A stretch of DNA of 64,000 nt, taken from Acidobacterium sp. S8 (GTDB lineage Bacteria > Acidobacteriota > Terriglobia > Terriglobales > Acidobacteriaceae). The translations under genes were made by a program, and so were the position numbers. The notes under the pieces were generated by a model. That model did no database searches. It saw only the letters and a list, made by a program, of their open reading frames with translations, and was not told the origin of the DNA. This document shows, in pieces, positions 1 to 8,158 of this stretch. Position 1 is the first letter of the stretch. Each line of letters opens with the position of its first letter. The DNA is taken from positions 1-64,000 of the forward strand of contig NZ_LMUM01000023.1 of NCBI RefSeq assembly GCF_009765985.1, read 5' to 3'.

Positions 1-66
1 TTCATGGGAATAGTCTCTCTCCGTTCCGGAAGACCTGCTCATCCACATTTATCAGGACTTAGAACT

Positions 67-856
67 TCACTGCTGCTGAGCGTATACGCTAGGCGTCACT
101 CCAACGATTTGGCGGAAGGATCGAGTAAACGCTCCGGCACTCTCATAGCCGACCTCAAGAGCAGTCTCCGTCACCGACCATCCCTCTGCCAGCAACTCGA
201 GCGAGCGGAGTAGCTGCATCTGCCGACGCCATTGGCCTGGGCTCAGGCCGGTTTCCTTCTGAAAGTTGCGGAACAGCGAGCGCTCGGACAAGCCGACCTC
301 GTGTGCCAGCGCTGCCAGATCCTTGGTATCTCCAGAAATCTCCCCCAGCCGCTCCGCCAGCCGCCTCAGCGCCGGGGCACGAGGTACCGGCAGGTGCAGA
401 TCGACCTGAGAGGCCGTACGAATCTCATCGTGCAACACATCCACCAAGCGCTCCTTGGCTGCATTAGCCTCCGGGTTTTCTACCCCAGGTCATCATGCGG
501 ACGACAATCTGTTTCAACAGCGGAGACAACGCCAGAACGCGAGGTTCGGCGGGGAGTCTTGCTCTTTTGCTTGTAGCTTTTTCATCTGTGGAGAGGCGCA
601 TCATCCAGCCACTGATCTTGCCGCACGACCGCAGGGAATGCACCATGCCGGAGGGAATCCACACGCAACGTCCGGGCGGGCACGTCCAGGCGCCGGCCTC
701 TGTCTCCAAAATCGCGAGTCCTTGATCGAGACCGCACAACTGCGCCTCAGCATGGCTATGAGCAGGCGTTTGCCTAATGCTAGCTCGGGGCAGCTCCCAC
801 GCAACTACGCCCAGGCTTTCGAGAACATCTGGCAGTTTCGGTTCATCCTTTGGCAT
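67..856 (-). pseudogene. AraC-family regulator split by a frameshift
   Basis: Two adjacent minus-strand reading frames make up one AraC-type regulator. The upstream part (464-856, 130 residues) is a cupin-like sensor domain with an HxH motif (HSHAEAQL) and the usual PPGRCVWIPSGMVHS stretch. The downstream part (67-447) carries both helix-turn-helix units (LAALAHEVGLSERSLFR and VTETALEVGYESAGAFTRSF). The first frame ends WGRKPGG-stop. One base over, the text reads ENPEANAAKERLVDVLHDEI and joins smoothly to the DNA-binding domain, so a single-base indel lies at about 470-485. Joined length (~260 residues) matches the family. It diverges from the oxidoreductase at 914 with only 57 bp between, so it probably controlled that gene. 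The alternative is a sequencing error. Confidence 0.75.
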
Positions 857-913
857 ACATGGTCAAGCACGGTACAAACGGTTTTCCTAGACTACTTGAA
901 GAGGAGCACACTT

Positions 914-1894
914 ATGAAAGCAGCCATCGTAACGTCCGCTGGAATGAAACCCACCTTTGGCGAGTTCGACAGCCCCGTTCCGCGGGAAGGTTTCGAAGTC
1001 ATCACGGTCACTGCTGCAGCTTTGACCAATCTGACGAAAGGACGAGCCGCCGGCTCGCACTACAGCGCGGATAACCACTATCCCTTTGTTCCCGGCGTGG
1101 ATGGCGTGGGGACCCTCGCCGATGGGCGGCGCGTGTACTTCGCCATTCCCGAAGCTCCCTTTGGAGCGATGGCGGAACAGACCCTCGTCGACCCGCGTCG
1201 CACCATCACCTTGCCCAACAATCTCGACGATGTGAATGCTGCCGCGCTGGCAAATCCGGGCATGTCCTGCTTCGCCGCACTCGTTGAACGTGCCCGCTTC
1301 AAAGCTGGCGAGATTGTTCTCATCAACGGTGCAACGGGGGCCGCAGGGTTTGTTGCTGTTCAGGTCGCGAAAGCACTTGGAGCGGCAAAGGTGATTGTGA
1401 CGGGCCGAAACGCACCGGAACTCGAAGCGCTGCGTTCTGTCGGTGCCGATGTCGTCATTCCGTTTGATCTTCGCCCTGAGAACGAACGTGGGGTTGAAGA
1501 CTTTGAGGAGGCGCTCCTATCCGTATTTGCCGATGGGTTGGATGTCGTCGTTGATTACCTTTGGGGCAGCAGCGCGCGCACCATCATCGTCGCTGTAGCG
1601 AAAGCGGTTGAAGACGCGCACCCGGTCCGCTTCGTCCAGGTGGGGGAGGCCAGTCGTGAACCTGTAGAGGTTCCGGCCGCCGCATTGCGCTCCTCAGCGA
1701 TCCAAATCCTGGGCAGTGGTCTCAAGTCTGTCCCTATGCCGAAGCTTTTGGAAGGCATCCGCCAGACCTTCGATCTGGCGGCGCAGGGCAAGCTCTACCT
1801 TCCTACGAAGGTCGTCCCGCTTGAAACGGTGGCAGAAAACTGGGAGGCTCCCGGCAAGCCGCGATTGGTATTCACATTACGGGAAAGTTTGTAG
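914..1894 (+). CDS. MDR-superfamily (zinc-independent) alcohol dehydrogenase / quinone oxidoreductase
   Basis: This is a 326-residue medium-chain dehydrogenase/reductase that probably reduces quinones, enones or similar carbonyls with NAD(P)H in the cytoplasm. The N-terminal GroES-like part contains FVPGVDGVGTLADGRRVYF. The Rossmann half has INGATGAAGFVAVQVAKALGA, a nucleotide-binding loop of the quinone-oxidoreductase branch, and ends near LVFTLRESL. No structural zinc cysteine cluster is visible. The ATG at 914 follows GAGGAG and begins the normal family start MKAAIV; an open frame runs further upstream through the divergent regulator but is not family-like. The adjacent divergent AraC regulator is the likely control. 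The substrate is not predictable. Confidence 0.85.
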   Translation: MKAAIVTSAGMKPTFGEFDSPVPREGFEVITVTAAALTNLTKGRAAGSHYSADNHYPFVPGVDGVGTLADGRRVYFAIPEAPFGAMAEQTLVDPRRTITLPNNLDDVNAAALANPGMSCFAALVERARFKAGEIVLINGATGAAGFVAVQVAKALGAAKVIVTGRNAPELEALRSVGADVVIPFDLRPENERGVEDFEEALLSVFADGLDVVVDYLWGSSARTIIVAVAKAVEDAHPVRFVQVGEASREPVEVPAAALRSSAIQILGSGLKSVPMPKLLEGIRQTFDLAAQGKLYLPTKVVPLETVAENWEAPGKPRLVFTLRESL

Positions 1895-1995
1895 CAGGCA
1901 GGGCCATCCCGCAGGCCTGCGAGCCTTGATGCCAGGTCCCGATGAGTCGGCTTCTCGTCGGCGATTGCAGCTGACGAGAAGCGCGTCTCCCGGTA

Positions 1996-2676
1996 CTAAT
2001 TTTCAGCTGGCCTTCTAACCATCTGTTGCCAATTCGCCATAGCAATCTTTACTACCTGCGTGAGCGTCTTTAGCGAAGCGCCATCTCGTGATTGCAGCGC
2101 GAGGCCGTGAAGCACGGTCGAGAAGTACGCTGTCAGGGCTGTAAGGGATGCTGTTGTTGGCACGTCGCCATCGTGTTGTCCCTTTTTCAGGCGATCTAGG
2201 ATGGATTGCGTAATTTGGCGACGTATCGCTAAGAGGTGCTCCTGCACGGTCTTGCTCTCCACTGGGCAATTGGTGGCTCCCAGAATCAGTAAGCAGCCTC
2301 CAGGCGAATCGGGCGCGGAATATGCATCCACGGCCGCCTGCAACATCGCATGGATTGCGTCACGAGCACTGTCTCCCGTTGCAAGGGCAGCCGTCGTACT
2401 TAAGCCCGCCGTTTGGCGGTAAAGCTCGACTGCCTCTTGGAACAACTGCTCTTTACTTCCAAACGCCGCATAGAGGCTCGCCTGCGTAATGCCCAATTCC
2501 GCGCGTAAGTCCGCCATCGAAATGGCGTCGTAACCGCGCGACCAAAAGAGCCGCATCGCTTTGTCTAGCGCCTGGTCTCGATCGAATTCACGCGGTCGAC
2601 CTCGATCGCGTTTGGGACGTTCTGCATTATTTGTAGATCGAACGGTCTTTATATTTGCTTTTCTACACTCCGACAT
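1996..2676 (-). CDS. TetR/AcrR-family transcriptional regulator
   Basis: This 226-residue protein has a basic N-terminus (RPKRDRGRPREFDRDQALDKAM) followed by a TetR helix-turn-helix at roughly residues 35-75 (YDAISMADLRAELGITQASLYAAFGSKEQLFQEAV). The C-terminal half resembles the TetR_C ligand-binding domains of the AcrR branch, including PGGCLL and a conserved Cys in the pocket region. It diverges from the alpha/beta hydrolase at 2750 across 73 bp, the standard arrangement for a repressor and its target. The ligand is unknown; the neighbours suggest an electrophile or aromatic compound. Confidence 0.9.
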   Translation of the reverse strand: MSECRKANIKTVRSTNNAERPKRDRGRPREFDRDQALDKAMRLFWSRGYDAISMADLRAELGITQASLYAAFGSKEQLFQEAVELYRQTAGLSTTAALATGDSARDAIHAMLQAAVDAYSAPDSPGGCLLILGATNCPVESKTVQEHLLAIRRQITQSILDRLKKGQHDGDVPTTASLTALTAYFSTVLHGLALQSRDGASLKTLTQVVKIAMANWQQMVRRPAEN

Positions 2677-2687
2677 GTAAGTATTTA

Positions 2688-2699
2688 TAGACCAGTCGA
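2688..2699. promoter_or_regulatory. candidate TetR operator
   Basis: TAGACCAGTCGA lies between the divergent TetR and hydrolase genes. Its arms TAGAC/GTCGA are inverted repeats with one mismatch, close to the TAGACC-GGTCTA boxes bound by several TetR/AcrR proteins. It lies 12 bp outside the regulator start. A single imperfect site makes this tentative. Confidence 0.35.
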
Positions 2700-2749
2700 T
2701 CTTAAAATGGAAGGGCTGGCCAATTCATTCCTCAAATCAGGAGCACATC

Positions 2750-3619
2750 ATGAACCTCAACGATCACTGTTCGATATCGTTTCCGCCAGCCTTCGAGACC
2801 CGCGAGATAGAAACCAACGGTGTAACGATCCATACCCGTGTGGGTGGTCAAGGACCGGCAGTAGTCATGCTGCACGGCTTTGGCACAACCGGCGATATGT
2901 GGATCCCGATGGCATCCGCACTCGTAGCCGGCCATACCGTCATCGTGCCGGATTTACGCGGACTCGGACTGTCCTTAAGGGCGTCGGGAGGATACGACAA
3001 GAAGACGCAAAGCCACGATGTGGCAGGCGTGATGGATGCTCTAGGCGTGTCTCGCGCCGATTTCGTGACGCACGATATCGGGAACATGGTCGGCTACGCG
3101 TTCGCCGCTACGTCCTCAGACCGCGTGAGCCGTTTCATCCCCATCGACGCCCCTCTTCCCGGAGTCGGTCCATGGGAACAGATTGTGCAGGATCCCCGCA
3201 TGTGGCAGTTTGGTTTTGGCGGCCCTGACATGGAGCGACTCGTCGCCGGCCGAGAACGCATCTATCTCGACCGTTTCTGGAATGAATTCTCACTCCACCC
3301 GGAGCGATTCGATGAAGCGAGGCGCCAGCACTATGCAGAACTCTATGCAATGCCCGGTGCGATTCGCGCAGGCTTCGCACAGTTCGCCGCTTTCGGACAG
3401 GACGCGCTCGATAGCAAGACCTATCTCGCCAAGGGTAAACTCACCATGCCTGTTCTTGCCATCGGAGGCGAAGCAGCGTTCGGAACCATGATGGCGACAG
3501 TGATGCGTATAGCTGCAACGGATGTGCAGGAGGCAATCGTCCCAGACTCCGGTCATTGGATTATGGAGGAGAATCCAGTCGCAACCACCAAACTCGTTGC
3601 TGCCTTCCTGAAATCGTGA
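2750..3619 (+). CDS. alpha/beta hydrolase, epoxide-hydrolase-like
   Basis: This 289-residue alpha/beta hydrolase has the oxyanion-hole motif LHGFGTTGDMW (about residues 41-51), PDLRGLGLS, and a nucleophile elbow VTHDIGNMVGY in which the nucleophile is Asp109, not Ser. That pattern marks the epoxide hydrolase/haloalkane dehalogenase branch. The catalytic His is in PDSGHWIMEENP near the C-terminus. ATG at 2750 follows AGGAGCACATC. It stands alone on the plus strand and diverges from a TetR regulator that probably represses it. It likely opens an epoxide or related electrophile in the cytoplasm. No signal peptide is seen. Confidence 0.88.
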   Translation: MNLNDHCSISFPPAFETREIETNGVTIHTRVGGQGPAVVMLHGFGTTGDMWIPMASALVAGHTVIVPDLRGLGLSLRASGGYDKKTQSHDVAGVMDALGVSRADFVTHDIGNMVGYAFAATSSDRVSRFIPIDAPLPGVGPWEQIVQDPRMWQFGFGGPDMERLVAGRERIYLDRFWNEFSLHPERFDEARRQHYAELYAMPGAIRAGFAQFAAFGQDALDSKTYLAKGKLTMPVLAIGGEAAFGTMMATVMRIAATDVQEAIVPDSGHWIMEENPVATTKLVAAFLKS

Positions 3620-3933
3620 GATCGGTGTGACTGTTCACTTCGTAAACCCCAGTTTGGGCTTCTCGTTACCAACTGCCTTTCGATCCACAGGTTGGTAACG
3701 GGAAGTCGGCTTGTGTTTACCGATGTGCTCTGCTTCAAGTGTCCGAATAACCGGCTATCCGGAATGCTGGTTAGATCCGAATAGGTCCTGATAAACGCGG
3801 TTGCGTTAACTGATCATTGGGTGAAATCCCGATCGCTCTTTCAGCCACTGACGGTTCGCTGCCGAGAGCCGTACCAATGGAACGCCTCTAACTGCTTACT
3901 ATCCGAGCTTCAAGGTTAATAGGCTTGATTCCA
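3620..3933. repeat. intergenic stretch with inverted repeat and degenerate repeat copy A
   Basis: No gene is supported here. A perfect 10-bp inverted repeat (CGTTACCAAC at 3664-3673, GTTGGTAACG at 3691-3700) follows the hydrolase; it has no T-tract, so it is a poor terminator. GTAACGGGAAGT (3695-3706) plus CTTGTGTTTAC (3710-3720), the block 3736-3756 containing CCGAATAACCGGCT, and GTTAA followed by TCATTGGGT at about 3804-3821 all recur in the same order at 17062-17250. The two copies are parallel but differ in spacing, so they look like old, decayed duplicates. Confidence 0.6.
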
Positions 3934-4509
3934 CTACTGCTGAGGCCAATCTTTAAAGGGCATGATCAGATAGAGCTCGGAGTGCCCTGGCAGATGTGAA
4001 ACGTAAATCTGACCCGTAGAACCGTCGTGATTGAATTTTGCGATATCTTCATTGTGAGGGGTGATGATCATTGCATGTGGTCCCACATGATATGTGTGAT
4101 CGACACTTGGGGACGTTCCATGCAGGTCCGGGACCCACGCTCCGGAGAACATATACATCACACCGATTTGGTCGATGTGGACAGGCCGGTCAGCGAGGCT
4201 GTCTTTGATCCATTGCATCGAAGTCTTATCCAGGCACATTGGTTCATCATGGGGATAGCCGGGAATTCCTGGCAGGCATGTCCAGTCGCTCTTGCCAGCT
4301 CGTAGAACCCGGTATTCAGCGTTTGGATCCTTCGGGTTCGTCGGCCAGTCTGCAAGGACAGCGTCCTTTGTGATGAACAGCGGTCCTGCCCGCAGAGCAT
4401 CTGCGATTTTCTGTTTATCTGTGGATTGAGGCCCCGAAAGTTTCATATCCATTTGTGCTGAAGCGGCGAGCGAAGCTGCAAAGGTAATGGCGGCGACTAG
4501 CTTGTACAT
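3934..4509 (-). CDS. secreted protein of unknown function
   Basis: This 191-residue protein starts with a short Sec signal peptide (MYKLVAAITFAASLAASAQ), so it should be periplasmic or secreted. The rest is unfamiliar but not random. It has a WTCLPGIPGYPHDEPMCLD segment whose two Cys could pair, MYMFSGAWVPD, and HVGPHAMIITP, and is rich in His and Asp, which could support metal or ligand binding. I do not recognise a characterised family. It is the most downstream gene of the minus-strand run, about 100 bp after an AraC regulator. Confidence 0.75.
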   Translation of the reverse strand: MYKLVAAITFAASLAASAQMDMKLSGPQSTDKQKIADALRAGPLFITKDAVLADWPTNPKDPNAEYRVLRAGKSDWTCLPGIPGYPHDEPMCLDKTSMQWIKDSLADRPVHIDQIGVMYMFSGAWVPDLHGTSPSVDHTYHVGPHAMIITPHNEDIAKFNHDGSTGQIYVSHLPGHSELYLIMPFKDWPQQ

Positions 4510-4610
4510 GTCTATCTCCCTACAAATTTTACGAATTTCTCATCTTCTGCAGATTGATACGCATTCGAATTGTAGAGGTGATTGGCGCAGTGAGTCTTGA
4601 AGGAAGCTGC

Positions 4611-5522
4611 TCAATGATGGCCTTTTCTGCTCCTGCGCCACTCGCCCGGACTCTCTCCTAAAACGCGCTTGAAAGATCTGTTAAGGGCGGATTGATCGGC
4701 AAAGCCGCACTTGCTTGCAACTTCTGCGAGTGTCAACCGTGAGGTTAGCAGGAGGTTTTTTACTGCGTCGATGCGACGTTCCATAAGCCAACGGTGCGGG
4801 GGTCGCCCAAAGGTCCGCCGAAAAGCGTGGGCAAAATGGCTTACCGATAAATTGCATTCGGCTGCTACGGAAGCCAAAGAAACATCACCATACAAGTTCG
4901 CGTCTAGGAACTCCATCGCGCGCCGCGACTGCCAAGGGACCAGTTGTCCCCGGATCGGACCGGGCGCAGCTGGAGTGGCCCCATAGATGGAGGTGGCATG
5001 CGCAAGGATGGTTTGACCGATGTAGTCCAAAAAGATCTTCGGTGTAGGCTCATTGCGCTGAATTGCGGAGAGAACGGCCATCCCCAGATGTTTGAGCGTT
5101 GCGTCCGTCTCACAATGGGGCCAACTGAGCGTATTCACCATGGCAATGCGGTTTTCGTAAGCAAACTCTTCAAGTGCCATGCGCGGTATATAGAACTGCA
5201 CGACGTCAATAGGATTCGGAAAAAACGCAATTGGGTCTTCTTCGAGATCGAGGATCGTCACTCCTCCCGAAGGTCGTTTCCCGGTGGGCACCAATTTGCC
5301 AGAGAGCCACAGACGGCCTCCCTGGTTTGCGCGAAGATGCAGATGGATTGAAAAAGCCTTTTCTAACGGAATAGGACTTGTCGGATCGGTGAAGCCCATC
5401 GGTGCTTGAAGCCTGGTTACAGCTAGTTCGGATCTGCCGGAACCCAGAGCCGCGTGGATTGGCACCCCGGTAAGGTGTAGATAGCCAGCCATCCGTTCCC
5501 CGTATGCGCCGGCTTCGATCAT
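4611..5522 (-). CDS. AraC-family transcriptional regulator (AraC_N type)
   Basis: This 303-residue protein has an AraC_N-type sensor domain over about residues 15-180 and the double helix-turn-helix at the C-terminus: VSLASVAAECNLSVSHFAHAF and LTLAEVASKCGFADQSALNRSFKRVLGESPGEWRR. It sits inside the minus-strand block between the DUF1330 gene and the secreted protein. This and the frameshifted AraC at the window start are unrelated in their sensor halves. It is a plausible activator of the oxidoreductase/SnoaL/DJ-1 genes just upstream on the same strand, but no site can be assigned. ATG at 5522 lacks a strong ribosome-binding site. Confidence 0.9.
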   Translation of the reverse strand: MIEAGAYGERMAGYLHLTGVPIHAALGSGRSELAVTRLQAPMGFTDPTSPIPLEKAFSIHLHLRANQGGRLWLSGKLVPTGKRPSGGVTILDLEEDPIAFFPNPIDVVQFYIPRMALEEFAYENRIAMVNTLSWPHCETDATLKHLGMAVLSAIQRNEPTPKIFLDYIGQTILAHATSIYGATPAAPGPIRGQLVPWQSRRAMEFLDANLYGDVSLASVAAECNLSVSHFAHAFRRTFGRPPHRWLMERRIDAVKNLLLTSRLTLAEVASKCGFADQSALNRSFKRVLGESPGEWRRSRKGHH

Positions 5523-5612
5523 GAGACTGCGCTCCTTAACATGAGGTCCGTCCTAAATAAGTTTCCCTACTTCGCAATGGCTATTTTGGGGAAACGAAGC
5601 GGATCGTTGTCG

Positions 5613-5903
5613 TTACACTCCCACCAGAATGCGAAAATCCCTTTCGACGCCGCCCATCATTGCCGCGAGAGCCACACGATAGGCTTCGCTCTCATAGGCG
5701 GCTTCCGCCATTTCCACGCTGTCAAACTCAACGATAACGGTCCGCTCGACCCAGCCTGTTTCGTGCGCCTCGATAGCTGTACCGCGCGACAGAAACTTCC
5801 CACCTGCAGCCTCAATAGCTGGACCCGCCAGCGCAGAGTAATTCTTTAGCGCTTCGGGATCTGTAATCATTCGATAGCTTGCAACCCAATAACCCTTTTT
5901 CAT
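5613..5903 (-). CDS. DUF1330-family protein
   Basis: This is a 96-residue member of the DUF1330 family (ferredoxin-like, dimeric alpha+beta barrel). The typical pattern is visible: KGYWVASYRMITDPEALKNYSALAGPAIEAAGGKFLSRG, then ERTVIVEFDSVEMAEAAYESEAYRVAL. The start at 5903 is chosen because GGAAGGAAG lies just upstream; an ATG 30 bp earlier adds an unrelated basic stretch. Family members have no firmly assigned reaction and recur in small-molecule catabolic operons, as here between a quinone oxidoreductase and an AraC regulator. Confidence 0.85.
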   Translation of the reverse strand: MKKGYWVASYRMITDPEALKNYSALAGPAIEAAGGKFLSRGTAIEAHETGWVERTVIVEFDSVEMAEAAYESEAYRVALAAMMGGVERDFRILVGV

Positions 5904-6063
5904 ACGCTTCCTTCCGCTACCCGCGGTTGGCATAATGAAATGTCCTTGCTCTCACAACTACAAAAACAGATTCAACAGACCTCGGCCGTTCTTGGGCTAG
6001 CGCTGAACTTTCGTAGTCACGATTCTCAGTACCGAACGAAACTCGGCGATGCGTTTGGCCTCG

Positions 6064-7065
6064 TCAGTACCGGGGATCGAGCACGACAGCACCAACCACA
6101 CGGCGCTCCTCAAGAAGACGGTGCGCTTCTGCGGTCTTGCTCAAAGGAAGGTGCACTGATACCTGGGCGCGAAGATTGCCGGCAACCGTCTGATCGACGA
6201 GATACTTCATGCCCTCTCGAATCAATTCTGGCTTTGCGTCAAAGACTGGGAGGTAAATGCCTGTCATGGTCTGCGATCTGCTCATCAGTCGTCGCGGCTC
6301 GAATGGTTTGCCCGGACCACGGGTCGAGCCAAAGATGATACAGCGACCAAAGGTCGCCAGACACTGGAAATTCTTCTCGAAGATTTCGCCACCAATGGAT
6401 TCCAGGATGACGTCGACGCCGTTACCTGCAGTGGCGGCTAGCACGTCACTCGGCCAAGTAGGAAGGTCGTAATCGATCGCGACATCTGCGCCAAGACTCA
6501 AAGCGAATGCTCGCTTCTCTTCGCTTCCAGCGGAAGCAACGACCAAGCCGGCGCCCATCGACTTTGCGATTTGGACCGCCATGCTACCTACACCTCCTCC
6601 GGCTCCATGAATCAGGACGCTCTCGCCTGGGTGGAGTTGGGTAGATGAGTTCAACATCAGCCAGGCTGTCATTCCTTGGGTTGGCATGGCCGCGAACATC
6701 ACGTCGTCGGCATCCTGCGGTATGCAGACTGTTCGATCAGCACGCGCGGTGACAAATTGGGCATATCCTCCGGAGGAAAGCAAGACCACCACCCTTTTGC
6801 CCACCAGACTGCGGTCACCCGCTGGACCTACTGCCACGACATTTCCGACGGCTTGCAATCCCGATATTCGTGGCAGCACCTTATCCTGGCCTACATGCGT
6901 CTCGGGCCGTGCGTAGACTCCCATGCGCTCTCTGATGTCAACAAAGTTGACGCCTGAGGCGGTAACCTCGATGAGGAGATCGTCGGCTTGTGGGAGGGGC
7001 TTTGCTACCTCAACGTATTCGAGGACATCCCTCCCGCCGAATTGAGAAAACTGGATAGCTTTCAT
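6064..7065 (-). CDS. NADPH:quinone oxidoreductase, MDR family
   Basis: This 333-residue MDR enzyme has the family N-terminus MKAIQFSQFGGRDVLEYVEV and the motif SGVNFVDIRERMGVY. The glycine-rich dinucleotide loop is LIHGAGGGVGSMAVQIAKSMGA, and GADVAIDY is typical of QOR/zeta-crystallin proteins. No zinc ligands are seen. The start at 7065 follows GGAGGAAGGAAG. It is the second MDR enzyme in the block and only distantly related to the one at 914. It likely performs two-electron reduction of quinones or enones, consistent with neighbours that handle reactive aromatics. Gaps to both neighbours are short, so cotranscription is likely. Confidence 0.9.
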   Translation of the reverse strand: MKAIQFSQFGGRDVLEYVEVAKPLPQADDLLIEVTASGVNFVDIRERMGVYARPETHVGQDKVLPRISGLQAVGNVVAVGPAGDRSLVGKRVVVLLSSGGYAQFVTARADRTVCIPQDADDVMFAAMPTQGMTAWLMLNSSTQLHPGESVLIHGAGGGVGSMAVQIAKSMGAGLVVASAGSEEKRAFALSLGADVAIDYDLPTWPSDVLAATAGNGVDVILESIGGEIFEKNFQCLATFGRCIIFGSTRGPGKPFEPRRLMSRSQTMTGIYLPVFDAKPELIREGMKYLVDQTVAGNLRAQVSVHLPLSKTAEAHRLLEERRVVGAVVLDPRY

Positions 7066-7123
7066 CGCTTCCTTCCTCCATTTCGTAACGTCGGTCAAAT
7101 TCGGATGTGTGGTCAAACCGCTG

Positions 7124-7699
7124 CTAGTCGGTCTGCGAAGGAGGCGGCGGGACAGGGATCGCGATATCACTCGCCATCTTCCAACCCTCCGGAGTCTTGA
7201 CCCACTCCATCAGTATGAGGAAAGGTTTCGGGACTGCTTGCTGTCCCGCATAGCCGACCGTGATCTGAACTGGCACATAGGTTTCGGCGACATCACCACT
7301 GATGGCGACGGCCTTCGCCCTTGTGTAATCGGCCTCCATATGAAAAGGCCCCCCGAAGATCACATCATGAAGATGCTGGACCACCGCGTCGTGTCCCCAG
7401 AAGCCGGCCCAGTTTCCCTCGGCGGCGGTGGCTGTTTTAGCCACAAAAAGCGCCGACGGCGAGTTCCATACCATCTGCTTCACCGCGTCAAAATCCTTGC
7501 TGTTCTCGGCGTCGATGAGGCGCCGGTTGAGTGTTTGGACTTCTCGTAGTGCGCGTTCGTTGAGCGGTCCAGCATCGGACGCGGAGTTGGTCAGACCTCC
7601 AGGTTCTCGTAGCGCGGAAACCGAGGTTGGAAAGAGGCCGACCAAACAGGCGATTGCGAAGACAACGGAGGTGAGTTGTTGTATGAAAGTACGGTACAT
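7124..7699 (-). CDS. exported SnoaL/NTF2-like protein
   Basis: This 191-residue protein has an N-terminal signal peptide (MYRTFIQQLTSVVFAIACLVGLFPTSVSA) and a DUF4440/SnoaL-like NTF2 fold. The conserved pattern is NRRLIDAENSKDFDAVKQMVWNSPSALFVAKT, then GHDAVVQHL and MEWVKTPEGWKMASDIA. The start at 7699 follows AAAGGAG. Such folds bind or isomerise small hydrophobic ligands; no catalytic residues can be assigned. Export is unusual beside cytosolic enzymes and suggests a periplasmic ligand-binding role. Confidence 0.85.
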   Translation of the reverse strand: MYRTFIQQLTSVVFAIACLVGLFPTSVSALREPGGLTNSASDAGPLNERALREVQTLNRRLIDAENSKDFDAVKQMVWNSPSALFVAKTATAAEGNWAGFWGHDAVVQHLHDVIFGGPFHMEADYTRAKAVAISGDVAETYVPVQITVGYAGQQAVPKPFLILMEWVKTPEGWKMASDIAIPVPPPPSQTD

Positions 7700-7754
7700 A
7701 GAGGCTCCTTTGATCCAGAACGGATGCAGTTGGCTCTGCCACATTGCCGGGCGA

Positions 7755-8042
7755 CTACTTGTTCAGCTCCAGGGAGCCTGGGTGCTTGCAGAGGGCAGTG
7801 ACTTCAACTTCCATGAAGGGATTGAGCGGCAGTGAGCTAAGGGTATCGTGTAACTCAGCAGGATCCTCGACATCGAAGATACTGATGTTCGAGTATTTTC
7901 CTGCCACCCGCCAAAGATGTGTCCACTTTCCCTGAAGCTGCAATTCCTTGGCTCGTTCGTGCTCTCGGGCGCTCAGATCTTTCAGCTTTTCCGGGTCGGT
8001 GTTGAGGGGAACGTGAACGTCAATACGCACATGAAACAACAT
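7755..8042 (-). CDS. catC: muconolactone delta-isomerase
   Basis: This 95-residue protein matches muconolactone isomerase along its whole length: MLFHVRIDVHVP, AREHERAKELQLQGKWTHLWRVAGKYSNISIFDV, LSSLPLNPFMEVEVTALCKHP. The enzyme converts (+)-muconolactone to 3-oxoadipate enol-lactone in the catechol branch of the beta-ketoadipate pathway and forms a decamer. The start at 8042 follows GGAGGAAG and is the family start. No catA, catB or pcaD is present in this window, so the gene is an orphan here and may act on another lactone. Confidence 0.88.
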   Translation of the reverse strand: MLFHVRIDVHVPLNTDPEKLKDLSAREHERAKELQLQGKWTHLWRVAGKYSNISIFDVEDPAELHDTLSSLPLNPFMEVEVTALCKHPGSLELNK

Positions 8043-8158
8043 AGATCTTCCTCCGGTTGGGGCGTTGGATGTTACTGGCCCGGGGGACTCCGAGCTGCGG
8101 CAGAGAGGCCGACTGCCCAGAGCCCGCGATTGCATTAGCAGCGCGCCAGTCGTCGTAG

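Noticed and set aside
1-66. CAT at 3-5 as the start codon of a minus-strand gene leaving the window
   Set aside because: Only five bases would lie in the window, so it cannot be supported.
455-913. N-terminal extension of the MDR oxidoreductase frame by about 150 codons
   Set aside because: The extension runs antisense through the AraC regulator; the family start and GAGGAG are at 914.
3664-3700. Inverted repeat as terminator of the alpha/beta hydrolase gene
   Set aside because: The loop is 17 nt and no T-tract follows on either strand.
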